A stretch of DNA of 32,828 bases from JAZOXB01 sp040096185 (GTDB lineage: Bacteria > Bacillota > Clostridia > Oscillospirales > Oscillospiraceae). The stretch is taken from NCBI RefSeq assembly GCF_040096185.1, contig NZ_JBBMFF010000252.1, forward strand, positions 1 through 32,828, given 5' to 3'. The notes under the pieces are model-generated. The model saw only the letters and a program-made list of their open reading frames with translations, ran no database searches and was not told where the DNA came from. A program made the translations under genes and the position numbers. Each line of letters begins with the position of its first letter. Position 1 is the first letter of the stretch. Shown here piece by piece: positions 15,197-22,512 of this stretch.

Positions 15197-15231
15197 ACCG
15201 GCAAACGCCTGATGACGTTTGCCGGTTTTTT
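15197..15231 (+). terminator. Rho-independent terminator at the end of the tRNA cluster
   Basis: A perfect 11-bp stem (15197-15207 with 15216-15226) followed by TTTTT. Confidence 0.88.
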
Positions 15232-15305
15232 GACCTTTTGATGACCCTGAAACGGGGGAATCATTGAATTAACACATTACGAATACGATAACTCACGGTT
15301 TTTGC

Positions 15306-15334
15306 TTGCAATTTGCCGAATCCTGTGATATGCA
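15306..15334 (+). promoter_or_regulatory. Candidate promoter for the small toxin gene
   Basis: TTGCAA (15306-15311) and TATGCA (15329-15334) with a 17-nt spacer. A second, similar candidate is TTGAAT (15264-15269) with GATAAC (15287-15292), also 17 nt apart. Either would give a structured leader of about 95-135 nt before the ATG at 15435. In that leader, CCCTCGAAT/ATTCGGGGG can form a hairpin near 15370-15388. CTCCC (15405-15409) can pair with the ribosome binding site GGGGG (15422-15426). Confidence 0.4.
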
Positions 15335-15434
15335 GTCCGCGGTGCTACCAGTACCCCGGTAGGCGGTTTCCCTCGAATCCATTCGGGGGTGATAACTTCT
15401 TTTGCTCCCGATCGAAAGAGAGGGGGTGACAGGC

Positions 15435-15524
15435 ATGGTTACATGGGGAGAATTCTTTCAATTCTGCATGGTCATACTTGCGGTCATTGCCCTGATTTAT
15501 CAGGACAACAATAAGAAGAGATAA
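15435..15524 (+). CDS. Putative type I toxin, 29-residue membrane peptide (holin-like toxin family)
   Basis: The peptide reads MVTWGEFFQFCMVILAVIAL, then IYQDNNKKR. It has a short polar start, one hydrophobic helix of about 17 residues and a charged Lys/Arg tail. This is the layout of the putative holin-like toxins (TxpA/BsrG-like and clostridial type I toxins). The ribosome binding site AGGGGG lies 8 nt before the ATG. A strong minus-strand promoter lies just downstream and would make an antisense RNA over the 3' end. If it behaves like the family, the peptide inserts in the membrane and is toxic when unrepressed. The family assignment is from residue pattern and context, not a search. Confidence 0.72.
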   Translation: MVTWGEFFQFCMVILAVIALIYQDNNKKR

Positions 15525-15599
15525 TCGCCGCCTCCCCAAAGGAACGATTATCTCTTCATAGTCATTTGGGGAGCCGACCTACTGGCAGCACCCTTTTGT
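15505..15599 (-). ncRNA. Putative antisense RNA (type I antitoxin) opposite the toxin mRNA 3' end
   Basis: A near-consensus promoter at 15606-15634 would start this transcript near 15599. It runs through the interleaved inverted repeats and reaches a 12-bp stem (15516-15527 with 15545-15556) followed on this strand by the T-rich CTTATTGTT. It would be complementary to the last codons and 3' region of the toxin mRNA. Ends are estimates from the sequence. Confidence 0.6.
15516..15573. repeat. Interleaved inverted repeats at the toxin/antitoxin overlap
   Basis: Arm A, AAGAGATAATCG (15516-15527), pairs perfectly with 15545-15556. Arm B, CTCCCCAAA (15532-15540), pairs perfectly with 15565-15573. 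The order is A-B-A'-B', so the stems either form a pseudoknot or exclude one another, in the RNA from either strand. Confidence 0.85.
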
Positions 15600-15605
15600 A
15601 CCTAT

Positions 15606-15634
15606 ACTATACTCCAGTTTTGCTTTTTTGTCAA
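15606..15634 (-). promoter_or_regulatory. Strong sigma-A promoter for the antisense RNA
   Basis: On the minus strand, a perfect TTGACA (15629-15634), a 17-nt spacer, and TATAGT (15606-15611). Confidence 0.8.
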
Positions 15635-15666
15635 GCGCTCCGCCGGAAGACGGAGCGCTTTTCTCT
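15633..15666 (+). terminator. Hairpin terminator between the toxin locus and ktrA
   Basis: A perfect 10-bp stem (15633-15642 with 15651-15660) followed on the plus strand by TTCTCT. It fits the end of the toxin mRNA, and may also end the leftward ktrA transcript, though that strand lacks a T-run. The antisense promoter's -35 box overlaps one arm. Confidence 0.6.
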
Positions 15667-15675
15667 GTCTTAGTC

Positions 15676-16326
15676 TTACATTTTTGCGGCCAGCTTGAAG
15701 ACCTCGTTGGAGCGGCCGATGAGGATGATGTGGTCGCCCTCGCGGAAGCGGTAATCCGGGCCGACGTTCGGGTTGATCTCGTTGTCATGCTTGACGGCGA
15801 TGATGTTGATCTGATATTTGCGGCGGACATTCAGGCCGGACAGCGTCTGACCGATCCATGCGGCCTGAATGGGCAGCTCATAAATGGAATAATCTGCGGT
15901 CAACGGGATGAAATCAAAGATGTTGTCTGCGTTGTAGCGCACGGCGAGCTTTTCGGAGATCTCGCGCTCCGGACAGACGATCTCGTCTGCACCGATCTTG
16001 CGCAGGAGGTCTGCCTGAATGTCCTGCTTGGCCTTCGAGACGATCATGCGCGCGCCAAACTGCTTGAGCAGGGACGTGACGACGAGCGAGGCCTGGAAGT
16101 CCTCGCCGATGGTGACGAAGCAGATGTCGAAATTGTCGACACCGAGCGCCTTGATGATGGCATCGTTCGTGCAGTCACAGATATTTGAGTCCGTGAAGCG
16201 GCCAGAGAGCGCTTCGATGATGGCGGGGTTTTTGTCGACGATCATGACGTCGTTGCCGAGCTCCTGCATTTTGCTGGCCAGATGGCGGCCGGTGCGGCCC
16301 ATGCCGATGATGAGAACAGATTTCAT
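15676..16326 (-). CDS. ktrA: Potassium uptake regulatory subunit KtrA/TrkA (RCK domain)
   Basis: A 216-residue cytoplasmic protein with a Rossmann RCK_N domain (VLIIGMGRTGRHLA nucleotide-binding loop, acidic VDKN at the end of the second strand) over about 1-125 and an RCK_C domain (about 135-216, ending in REGDHIILIGRSNEVFKL). It forms the nucleotide-gated ring that controls the membrane subunit encoded just upstream; the gap is 20 bp. The length and two-domain form match KtrA/KtrC rather than the double-length TrkA of proteobacteria. Confidence 0.93.
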   Translation of the reverse strand: MKSVLIIGMGRTGRHLASKMQELGNDVMIVDKNPAIIEALSGRFTDSNICDCTNDAIIKALGVDNFDICFVTIGEDFQASLVVTSLLKQFGARMIVSKAKQDIQADLLRKIGADEIVCPEREISEKLAVRYNADNIFDFIPLTADYSIYELPIQAAWIGQTLSGLNVRRKYQINIIAVKHDNEINPNVGPDYRFREGDHIILIGRSNEVFKLAAKM

Positions 16327-16346
16327 GAAACGGTTCCTTTCTCTGA

Positions 16347-17669
16347 TTATCCGATGAGGATCTTGCCGGTGGGACGATCCAGCGGCGGCTCGGAGCGGCG
16401 CTCCGAGAACAGCAGAACGAAGCTCAGACCACCGATACGCCCGGCGTACATGAGCAGAATGAGAATGACACGGCTCGCGGCGCTGAGCTGCGGCGTCAGC
16501 CCGAGCGACAGACCGACCGTCGCAATGGCGGAGACGACTTCGAACGTGACGGCCTTCAGACCGAACGGCTCGATGGCGCAGATGGCCAGAATGGCCGTCA
16601 GGCTCATGCCGAGATAGATGAGCAGAATGGAGCTGGCCTGCCGGAGCGTTTCGCGCTCAATGGACATGCGGAAGGTATTGACGCGCATGCGGCCGCGTGC
16701 CGAGGCCAGCGCACTGAGCACCAGAACGGCCAGCGTCGTCGTCTTGATGCCGCCTGCCGTGGAGCCGGGACTGCCGCCGATGAGCATAAGGAAGTCCGTC
16801 AGCAGGTTGCCGGAGTCGGACAGCTTGGACAGGTCCACGGTGTTGAAGCCTGCCGTGCGCGGTGTGACGGCCTGGAAGAACGAGGCGAGGAGCTTTTCCG
16901 GGATGGAGAGGTCCGCCATGGAGGCGTTCCACTCGAAGCCGAGAAACAGAAGCCCGCCGCCGAACAGCAGAATGCCGGATGCCGTCAGAACGAGCTTGCT
17001 GTGCAGCTGCAGGCGCTTCCAGCGGAAGCGGCAGCGGACAAGATCGCGCCAGACGAGAAAGCCGAGGCCACCGATGATGATGAGCATGCAGATCGTCAGG
17101 CTCACAAGCGGATCGGACACATAGGCCGTCAGGGAAGAAAACGGCGCACGCATGCCCATGAGGTCGAAGCCTGCATTGCAGAAGGCGGAGATGGCGTGGA
17201 ACACGGCGGCGTAGATGCCGCGCAGAACGCCAAATTCCGGGATAAACCGGATGGAAAGCAATGCGGCACCCGCAAATTCGAACACGAACGTAAAGGGAAT
17301 GATCTTGCGGATGAGCGCCGCCGTACCGTCGAGCGTGATGTTGCCCGCAGACTGCATAAGGACCTTGCGGTCATAAAGGCCGAGGCGTTTGCCGAGCAGC
17401 ATGGACGTCAGCGTGATGAAGGTCATGAAGCCAAGACCGCCGAGCTGGATGAGCGTGAGGATCACGAGCTGGCCGAAGACCGTCCAGCTGGTGAACGTGT
17501 CGCGGACGACGAGACCCGTCACACAGGTTGCACTCGTTGAGGTGAACAGGGCGTCGAGGAACCCGGCAGGTTCCCCGCGTGAGGCGATGGGGAGCATCAG
17601 CAGCCCCGCGCCGGCCAGAATGACCAGCAGGAACCCGACCGCGATGAGACGCGAGGGGGTCAGGTGCAT
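16347..17669 (-). CDS. ktrB: Potassium transporter membrane subunit KtrB/TrkH
   Basis: A 440-residue membrane protein of the SKT family that carries K+ into the cell. The four pore-loop repeats are recognisable: TSTSATCVTGL, ISAFCNAGFDL, TPRTAGFNTVDL and GGSPGSTAGGIKTTT, each with the central selectivity glycine. Eight or so hydrophobic helices surround them. The ATG at 17669 begins the first helix, but it lacks a good ribosome site. A TTG nine bases upstream at 17678, with GGAAGGAAG about 13 nt before it, is an alternative start. The frame is open to about 17987, but that extension crosses the promoter and is not protein-like. Confidence 0.93.
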   Translation of the reverse strand: MHLTPSRLIAVGFLLVILAGAGLLMLPIASRGEPAGFLDALFTSTSATCVTGLVVRDTFTSWTVFGQLVILTLIQLGGLGFMTFITLTSMLLGKRLGLYDRKVLMQSAGNITLDGTAALIRKIIPFTFVFEFAGAALLSIRFIPEFGVLRGIYAAVFHAISAFCNAGFDLMGMRAPFSSLTAYVSDPLVSLTICMLIIIGGLGFLVWRDLVRCRFRWKRLQLHSKLVLTASGILLFGGGLLFLGFEWNASMADLSIPEKLLASFFQAVTPRTAGFNTVDLSKLSDSGNLLTDFLMLIGGSPGSTAGGIKTTTLAVLVLSALASARGRMRVNTFRMSIERETLRQASSILLIYLGMSLTAILAICAIEPFGLKAVTFEVVSAIATVGLSLGLTPQLSAASRVILILLMYAGRIGGLSFVLLFSERRSEPPLDRPTGKILIG

Positions 17670-17739
17670 TTTTTTCAAATGAGGATCGCTTCCTTCCGAC
17701 CGGCCTTCGTGCAGATGGGCCAGTGTTGCTTTCCCAGAC

Positions 17740-17768
17740 AGTATAGCGGATTTGGAGCGAAAACGCAA
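17740..17768 (-). promoter_or_regulatory. Probable promoter of ktrB-ktrA
   Basis: On the minus strand TTGCGT (17763-17768) and TATACT (17740-17745) with a 17-nt spacer. The -10 is strong and the -35 weak. Confidence 0.55.
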
Positions 17769-17824
17769 CTGTGATTTTTGACACGAAATTGTGTGAATTA
17801 TTTTTGAAAATTCAAGAAAAACAG

Positions 17825-17853
17825 TTGAATTTTGGGGTCGTTTGTCATAGAAT
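17825..17853 (+). promoter_or_regulatory. Probable promoter of trmL (and perhaps pgk-tpiA)
   Basis: TTGAAT (17825-17830), a 17-nt spacer and TAGAAT (17848-17853), about 60 nt before the trmL start codon. Confidence 0.6.
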
Positions 17854-17914
17854 ATTGGTCGGCAGTGTTTTGGAGAGCATACTGCCGCGAAAATCTCTTC
17901 TCCGCAGGAGCACC

Positions 17915-18397
17915 ATGCTGAACGTTGTCCTTGTTGCGCCGGAGATCCCGCAGAACACCGGCAATATTGCCCGCACTTGCGCCGCAACCGGCTCCGTGCT
18001 GCATCTTATCCGGCCGCTGGGCTTCGATATCTCCGAGCGGGCCGTGCGCCGCGCCGGGCTCGATTACTGGCATCTGGTCGATGTGCGCGTATACGACGAT
18101 CTCGGGGACTTCTATGCGAAAAACAACGTTGCCCAGCAGCGGCTGTTCTCTACAAAGGCACCGCGCTCCTACTGCGATGTTTCCTATGACGACGGGTGCT
18201 ACCTGTTCTTCGGCCGGGAGACGAAGGGCCTGCCGGAGCCGTTCCTCGAGGCCCATTATGATGACTGCGTCCGCATCCCCATCCGCGAGGAGGCACGCAG
18301 CCTGAATCTCAGCAATTCCGTTGCCATTGGCGTGTTTGAAGCGCTGCGGCAATTGAATTTCCCGCACCTGCGGGACTATGGAAAGATGAAAGTGTGA
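17915..18397 (+). CDS. trmL: tRNA (cytidine/uridine(34)-2'-O)-methyltransferase TrmL
   Basis: A 160-residue SPOUT-class methyltransferase. The AdoMet-binding trefoil knot is visible as VAPEIPQNTGNIARTC at the start, then FFGRETKGLPE and IPIREEARSLNLSNSVAIGVFEALRQ at the end. TrmL methylates the wobble ribose of tRNA-Leu isoacceptors. The ATG at 17915 follows GCAGGAG by 4 nt and gives the normal family length, although the frame is open further upstream. It is 35 bp ahead of pgk and on the same strand; there is no terminator between them, so they may be co-transcribed. Confidence 0.93.
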   Translation: MLNVVLVAPEIPQNTGNIARTCAATGSVLHLIRPLGFDISERAVRRAGLDYWHLVDVRVYDDLGDFYAKNNVAQQRLFSTKAPRSYCDVSYDDGCYLFFGRETKGLPEPFLEAHYDDCVRIPIREEARSLNLSNSVAIGVFEALRQLNFPHLRDYGKMKV

Positions 18398-18432
18398 ATT
18401 CTGCGTATCGCAAGTCTATCAGGAGGTCAATT

Positions 18433-19632
18433 ATGAACTACAACAAGAAATCCGTTGAAGACATCGATGTCAAGGGCAAGCGCGTGCTTTGCCGCTGCGA
18501 TTTCAACGTCCCAACCAAGGAAGGCAAGATCACGAGCGACAAGCGCATCGTAGCCGCCATGCCGACCATTGAGTACCTTGTCAACCACGGCGCCCGCGTC
18601 ATCCTCTGCTCCCATATGGGCAAGCCGAAGGGCGAGTGGAAGCCCGAGCTGTCCCTGCAGGTCGTTGCGGACCGCCTGAGCGAGCTGCTCGGCAAGCCCG
18701 TCGTGATGGCCAAGGACGTCGTCGGTGAGGATGCCAAGGCCAAGGCCGCTGCCCTGAAGGACGGCGACGTGATGCTGCTGGAGAACGTCCGCTTCATGAA
18801 GGGCGAGACGAAGAACGATCCCGAGCTGTCCAAGGAGCTGGCTTCTCTGGCGGAGATCTTTGTGAACGATGCATTCGGCACGGCGCACCGCGCCCATTCC
18901 TCCACGGCCGGCGTAGCGGACTATCTGCCCGCTGTCTGCGGCTTCCTCGTGGAGAAGGAAGTGTCCATCATGGGCAAGGCTCTGGCCGATCCGACCCGCC
19001 CGTTCGTCGCCATCCTCGGCGGTGCGAAGGTCTCCGATAAGCTGAACGTTATCAATAACCTCCTCGAGAAGGTCGACACCCTCATCATCGGCGGCGGCAT
19101 GGCCTATACCTTCCTCGCCGCGAAGGGCTATTCCGTCGGCAAGTCCCTGCTCGACAACGAGAAGATCGACTACTGCCGCGACATGATGGCCAAGGCCGAG
19201 GCCAAGGGCGTCAAGCTGCTGCTGCCGGTCGACACCGTCATCGCTGCGGACTTCCCGAACCCGATCGACGCGGACATCGCCGTGAAGACCGTTGCCGCGA
19301 ATGCCATTCCCGACGACATGGAAGGCCTTGACATCGGCGAAGAGACCCGCAAGCTCTTTGCGGACGCCGTCAAGAGCGCCAAGACCGTCGTCTGGAACGG
19401 CCCGATGGGCGTGTTTGAGAATCCGACGCTTGCACAGGGTACCATCGCCGTGGCACAGGCTCTGGCCGATTCCGATGCCGTGACCATCGTCGGCGGCGGC
19501 GACTCCGCGGCTGCCTGCGAGCAGCTCGGCTTTGCCGATCAGATCACGCACATCTCCACGGGCGGCGGCGCTTCTCTGGAGTTCCTTGAGGGCCTCGAGC
19601 TGCCGGGTATCGCCTGCCTGCAGGATCGCTGA
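18433..19632 (+). CDS. pgk: Phosphoglycerate kinase
   Basis: A 399-residue glycolytic enzyme that makes ATP from 1,3-bisphosphoglycerate. Family motifs: RCDFNVP, SHMGKPKG, LLENVRF, DAFGTAHRAHSST, VAILGGAKVSDK, WNGPMGVFE and the nucleotide loop GGGDSAAACEQ. The ATG at 18433 is preceded by a full AGGAGG at 6 nt. Codon use is very biased to preferred codons, as expected for a highly expressed gene. tpiA follows after 13 bp. Confidence 0.98.
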   Translation: MNYNKKSVEDIDVKGKRVLCRCDFNVPTKEGKITSDKRIVAAMPTIEYLVNHGARVILCSHMGKPKGEWKPELSLQVVADRLSELLGKPVVMAKDVVGEDAKAKAAALKDGDVMLLENVRFMKGETKNDPELSKELASLAEIFVNDAFGTAHRAHSSTAGVADYLPAVCGFLVEKEVSIMGKALADPTRPFVAILGGAKVSDKLNVINNLLEKVDTLIIGGGMAYTFLAAKGYSVGKSLLDNEKIDYCRDMMAKAEAKGVKLLLPVDTVIAADFPNPIDADIAVKTVAANAIPDDMEGLDIGEETRKLFADAVKSAKTVVWNGPMGVFENPTLAQGTIAVAQALADSDAVTIVGGGDSAAACEQLGFADQITHISTGGGASLEFLEGLELPGIACLQDR

Positions 19633-19645
19633 GCGGGAGCGCGGA

Positions 19646-20422
19646 ATGAACAGAAAATATCGCAAAACGCTCATTGCCGGCAACTGGAAAATGAATAAAA
19701 CGCCGACGCAGACGAAGGCGTTCATGACCGAGCTGAAGGGCCTGCTGCCGAAGGGCCGCTGGTGTGATATCGCGCTGTGCGTCCCGGCTGTGTGCATCCC
19801 GGCCGCAGTCCGCGCCATGCGCGAGACACGCGTGGCCATCGGTGCAGAGAACTGCAATGCGCATACCTCCGGTGCCTATACCGGCGAGATCGCCGCGGAT
19901 ATGCTCGTTGATGCAGGGTGCAAATATGTCATCCTCGGTCACTCCGAGCGCCGCGCCATGGGCGAGACGGATGCGGACGTGAATGCAAAGCTTCATACGG
20001 CGCTGGATGCGGGCCTGATCCCGATCGTCTGCTGCGGCGAGACGCTTGCACAGCGGGAATCCGGCGTGACGGAGGAATGGATCACCATGCAGATCAAGCT
20101 GGCGCTGGCCGGTGTGCCGGAGGAGAAGATCCGCCGCATCGTCATCGCCTATGAGCCCATCTGGGCCATCGGCACCGGCGAGACCGCAACGCCGGAGCAG
20201 GCCGAGGAGGTCTGCCAGCACATCCGCACCATTATCCGCAAGCGCTTCGGCTCGAAGAACGCCCGCGCGATGACCATCCTCTATGGCGGCTCCATGAACG
20301 AAAAGAACGCCTTTGAGCTGCTGGCCCAGCCGGATATTGACGGCGGCCTGATCGGCGGCGCATCTCTCGTGCCGGAGAAGTTCGTCCGCATCATCGAGGA
20401 TGCCAACCAGCCCGTCGGCTGA
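19646..20422 (+). CDS. tpiA: Triosephosphate isomerase
   Basis: A 258-residue TIM barrel that interconverts dihydroxyacetone phosphate and glyceraldehyde 3-phosphate. Catalytic residues are visible: Lys15 (GNWKMN), His99 (LGHSERR) and Glu170 (AYEPIWAIGTGETAT, with flexible loop 6), plus the phosphate-binding GGSM and GGLIGGASL. It forms an operon with pgk, a common Firmicute arrangement, but gpmI and eno do not follow here. Confidence 0.98.
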   Translation: MNRKYRKTLIAGNWKMNKTPTQTKAFMTELKGLLPKGRWCDIALCVPAVCIPAAVRAMRETRVAIGAENCNAHTSGAYTGEIAADMLVDAGCKYVILGHSERRAMGETDADVNAKLHTALDAGLIPIVCCGETLAQRESGVTEEWITMQIKLALAGVPEEKIRRIVIAYEPIWAIGTGETATPEQAEEVCQHIRTIIRKRFGSKNARAMTILYGGSMNEKNAFELLAQPDIDGGLIGGASLVPEKFVRIIEDANQPVG

Positions 20423-20441
20423 GAAGCAAAATAAATTCTAA

Positions 20442-20475
20442 GCGGGGTTCGGTCATCCGGACCCCGCGTGATTTT
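20442..20475 (+). terminator. Probable terminator after tpiA
   Basis: An 11-bp stem with one G-T pair (20442-20452 with 20457-20467), 4-nt loop, then GTGATTTTT. The T-tract is offset from the stem by 4 nt, so it may leak into the nucleoside hydrolase gene. Confidence 0.6.
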
Positions 20476-20490
20476 TGAAAGGGAGACAGT

Positions 20491-21405
20491 ATGGAACGCA
20501 TTCCCATCGTTATCGATACCGACCCCGGTATCGACGACTTTTTCTGCCTTGCGCTGGCCTGCGCCTATTCAGACCGCCTGGACCTGCGCGCCGTGACCAC
20601 CATGGGCGGCAACAATCACACGGATGTGACGACGCAAAACGCGCTGAACATCCTATCCCTGTTCCGGACGGATGTCCCGGTGGCACGGGGCGCGGACCGC
20701 TATCTCGAGGCGGAGTTCGGCGCGCCTGCGGCGAAGTGCCACGGTTCCAACGGCGTGGGCAATCTCGTTCTGCCGCAGTCCGACAGGACGCCGGACGATC
20801 TGACCGCGTGGGACAAGCTCTATGAGATCGCAAAGGCCGCGCAGGGCGAGCTCGTCCTCGTGACGGTCGCGCCGCTGACGAATATCGCGCTGGCCCTGCA
20901 GAAGCACCCGGACCTGCCGCACTGGATCAAAAAGATCGTGATGATGGGCGGCAGCATCGGCCGCGGCAACATCACGCCCTATGTCGAGGCGAACGCGGGC
21001 CACGACCCGGCCGCCACGAAGCTCGTTTTTGAGAGCGGCATTCCCATCGATATGGTCGGACTGAGCATCACGCTCGGCTGCCCCATCCGGCCGGATGTGT
21101 TCGAGCGCTATATTCCGGCGCAGCGGGGCGGCTTTCGGGAGATCATGGAGGCGCTCATCCGCTTCCGCAGCGGCGAGGCCATGCACGATGCCGTCGCCAT
21201 CTCCACACAGCTGGACGACCGGCTGATGACGTGGCAGACCGGTGAGATCACCGTGGAGCTGGCTCCGCCGGAGCGCAGCGGCCAGACCGTGCTGCATCCG
21301 TCGGAGCATGCCGACATGCGCGCCGCCGTGGCCGTGGATACGGACCGCTATGACGCCATTATCGGCGGTATGCTGCAGCGTCTGGAGAAGAGGCTGCGGA
21401 ACTGA
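20491..21405 (+). CDS. Inosine/uridine-preferring nucleoside hydrolase
   Basis: A 304-residue calcium-dependent N-ribohydrolase that splits ribonucleosides into base and ribose for salvage. The calcium site DTDPGIDD is at 9-16; VTVAPLTNIALAL and the KKIVMMGGS loop follow. The usual EFN...DPEAA segment appears as EANAGHDPAATK, and the C-terminal MHD (MHDAVAIS) supplies the last metal ligand. Substrate range cannot be read from the sequence. GGGAGA lies before the ATG. It follows tpiA after a weak terminator and is closed by a strong one. Confidence 0.92.
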   Translation: MERIPIVIDTDPGIDDFFCLALACAYSDRLDLRAVTTMGGNNHTDVTTQNALNILSLFRTDVPVARGADRYLEAEFGAPAAKCHGSNGVGNLVLPQSDRTPDDLTAWDKLYEIAKAAQGELVLVTVAPLTNIALALQKHPDLPHWIKKIVMMGGSIGRGNITPYVEANAGHDPAATKLVFESGIPIDMVGLSITLGCPIRPDVFERYIPAQRGGFREIMEALIRFRSGEAMHDAVAISTQLDDRLMTWQTGEITVELAPPERSGQTVLHPSEHADMRAAVAVDTDRYDAIIGGMLQRLEKRLRN

Positions 21406-21419
21406 ATACGGCATTTTTC

Positions 21420-21453
21420 CGCCGCAGAGATACGTTCTCTGCGGCGTTTTTTT
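21420..21453 (+). terminator. Rho-independent terminator of the nucleoside hydrolase gene
   Basis: A perfect 11-bp stem (21420-21430 with 21436-21446) followed by seven T. Confidence 0.92.
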
Positions 21454-21464
21454 GCGCTTGAAGC

Positions 21465-21514
21465 TATCTTATAGAAAAAGATACCTTGACAGGCGAAGTA
21501 TCTTGTGCTATAGT
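21465..21514 (+). promoter_or_regulatory. Promoter of the padR operon with overlapping inverted repeats (probable PadR operator)
   Basis: A perfect TTGACA (21486-21491), 17-nt spacer and TATAGT (21509-21514). AAGATAC (21478-21484) and GTATCTT (21498-21504) form a perfect inverted repeat centred on the -35. A further TATCTT at 21465-21470 makes a second inverted pair with AAGATA. Repressor binding here would occlude polymerase, so autoregulation by the PadR protein is likely but inferred. Confidence 0.75.
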
Positions 21515-21564
21515 AGACTCACAAAGGCTGCCGGATGCGGCAGCGGGAAGGAGGCTGGAGTCCC

Positions 21565-21903
21565 TTGTATATTGCGGGAGACCTGATCCGCGGCCATACG
21601 GAGACCATTATCCTGGCGCGCCTGATGCAGCGCGACAGCTACGGCTACGAGATCAACAAAACGGTCCGGGAGCTGTCCGGCGGGCGCTATGAGCTGAAGG
21701 AGGCCACGCTCTACACCGCGTTCAAGCGGCTGGAGGAGACAGGGCAGATCATGTCCTATTGGGGCAGCGAGGCTACGGGCGCCCGGCGGCGCTATTATCG
21801 CATCACCCCGGCCGGACGCATGGCCTACCAGGAGCAGGTCAGCGTCTGGGAGGCCACAAAAGAGATCATTGATCGGCTGATCGCCATGGAGGAAGAGTCA
21901 TGA
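21565..21903 (+). CDS. PadR-family transcriptional regulator
   Basis: A 112-residue winged-helix regulator: GDLIRGHTETIILARLMQRDSYGYEI, then the recognition helix region YELKEATLYTAFKRLEETG and the wing GARRRYYRITPAGR. I choose the TTG at 21565, read as Met-Tyr-Ile-Ala-Gly-Asp, because AAGGAGG lies 10 nt upstream and family members start this way. The in-frame ATG at 21535 would place the ribosome site inside the coding region. The stop overlaps the next start by 4 bp. The pairing of PadR with a HAAS-domain gene is a common Firmicute module for envelope stress. Confidence 0.92.
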   Translation: MYIAGDLIRGHTETIILARLMQRDSYGYEINKTVRELSGGRYELKEATLYTAFKRLEETGQIMSYWGSEATGARRRYYRITPAGRMAYQEQVSVWEATKEIIDRLIAMEEES

Positions 21904-22511
21904 GAGAACAATTAAGGCAGGAGGTGCTGCGCCGCTTTGCGGGCGCACCGGACACGCAGCAGGCGCGCGATCTGCGCGATGAGATCCTGAGCAATACCCT
22001 GCAGCGGTATGACGATCTGCTTGCCGGGGGAAAGTCAGAGCAGGAGGCCTATGCCAGCGCGCTCGAGAGCGTCGGCGATGTGGAGGAGCTGCTTTCCAGC
22101 CTGCCGCGCGCTGCGCAGGCCGAGCCTGTACGGGAAGCGCAGCCAAAGGCCGAAGCGCCGGAAAAGGAGCCGCATTCCCGCGGCATGCGTATCGCCTGCG
22201 CCATTGTGTGGCCGTGCTCGGCCCTGCTGGCTGTGGCCATCGGCTGGTATGGCTCGTGGGGCTATGCCTGGGCGGTGTTCCCGCTTGCAGCGGCGTTGCT
22301 GCATGTGGCCGAAAGCGTGATCCTGCTGGCGCGCGGCCGCCGCGCGGGCTGGCGGCTCGTGGACGGCCTGCTGCGGCTGTGCATCTGCGTGCTCTATGCC
22401 GTCCTGACGGCTGCAACGGGCAAGTGGATCGTGACCTGGCTCGTGTTTCCGATAGGCGCGGCGCTCGGCGGCGTGCTGAGCAGCGTGCGGACTCTGGTGG
22501 AGGGTGTATAA
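21900..22511 (+). CDS. HAAS (DUF1700-like) domain membrane protein
   Basis: A 203-residue protein. The N-terminal third is a helical domain with the HAAS pattern (EVLRRFAGAPD...RDLRDEILSNTLQRYDDLLAGGKSEQEAYASALESVGDVEELL, quoted in parts). A charged linker (about 75-95) and about four hydrophobic helices (about 98-200) follow. HAAS proteins are encoded next to PadR regulators and are thought to signal or scaffold at the membrane; no enzymatic activity is known. Genes overlap or nearly touch on both sides, so it belongs to a single operon with PadR and the DUF4097 protein. Confidence 0.82.
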   Translation: MREQLRQEVLRRFAGAPDTQQARDLRDEILSNTLQRYDDLLAGGKSEQEAYASALESVGDVEELLSSLPRAAQAEPVREAQPKAEAPEKEPHSRGMRIACAIVWPCSALLAVAIGWYGSWGYAWAVFPLAAALLHVAESVILLARGRRAGWRLVDGLLRLCICVLYAVLTAATGKWIVTWLVFPIGAALGGVLSSVRTLVEGV

Positions 22512-22512
22512 G

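Noticed and set aside
14691..15231. Prophage or integrative element attachment at the tRNA genes
   Set aside because: The five tRNAs are intact, with no integrase and no repeated tRNA 3' end nearby.
18427..19857. A 476-codon open frame on the minus strand opposite pgk
   Set aside because: pgk is certain, and the antisense frame reflects its strong codon bias.
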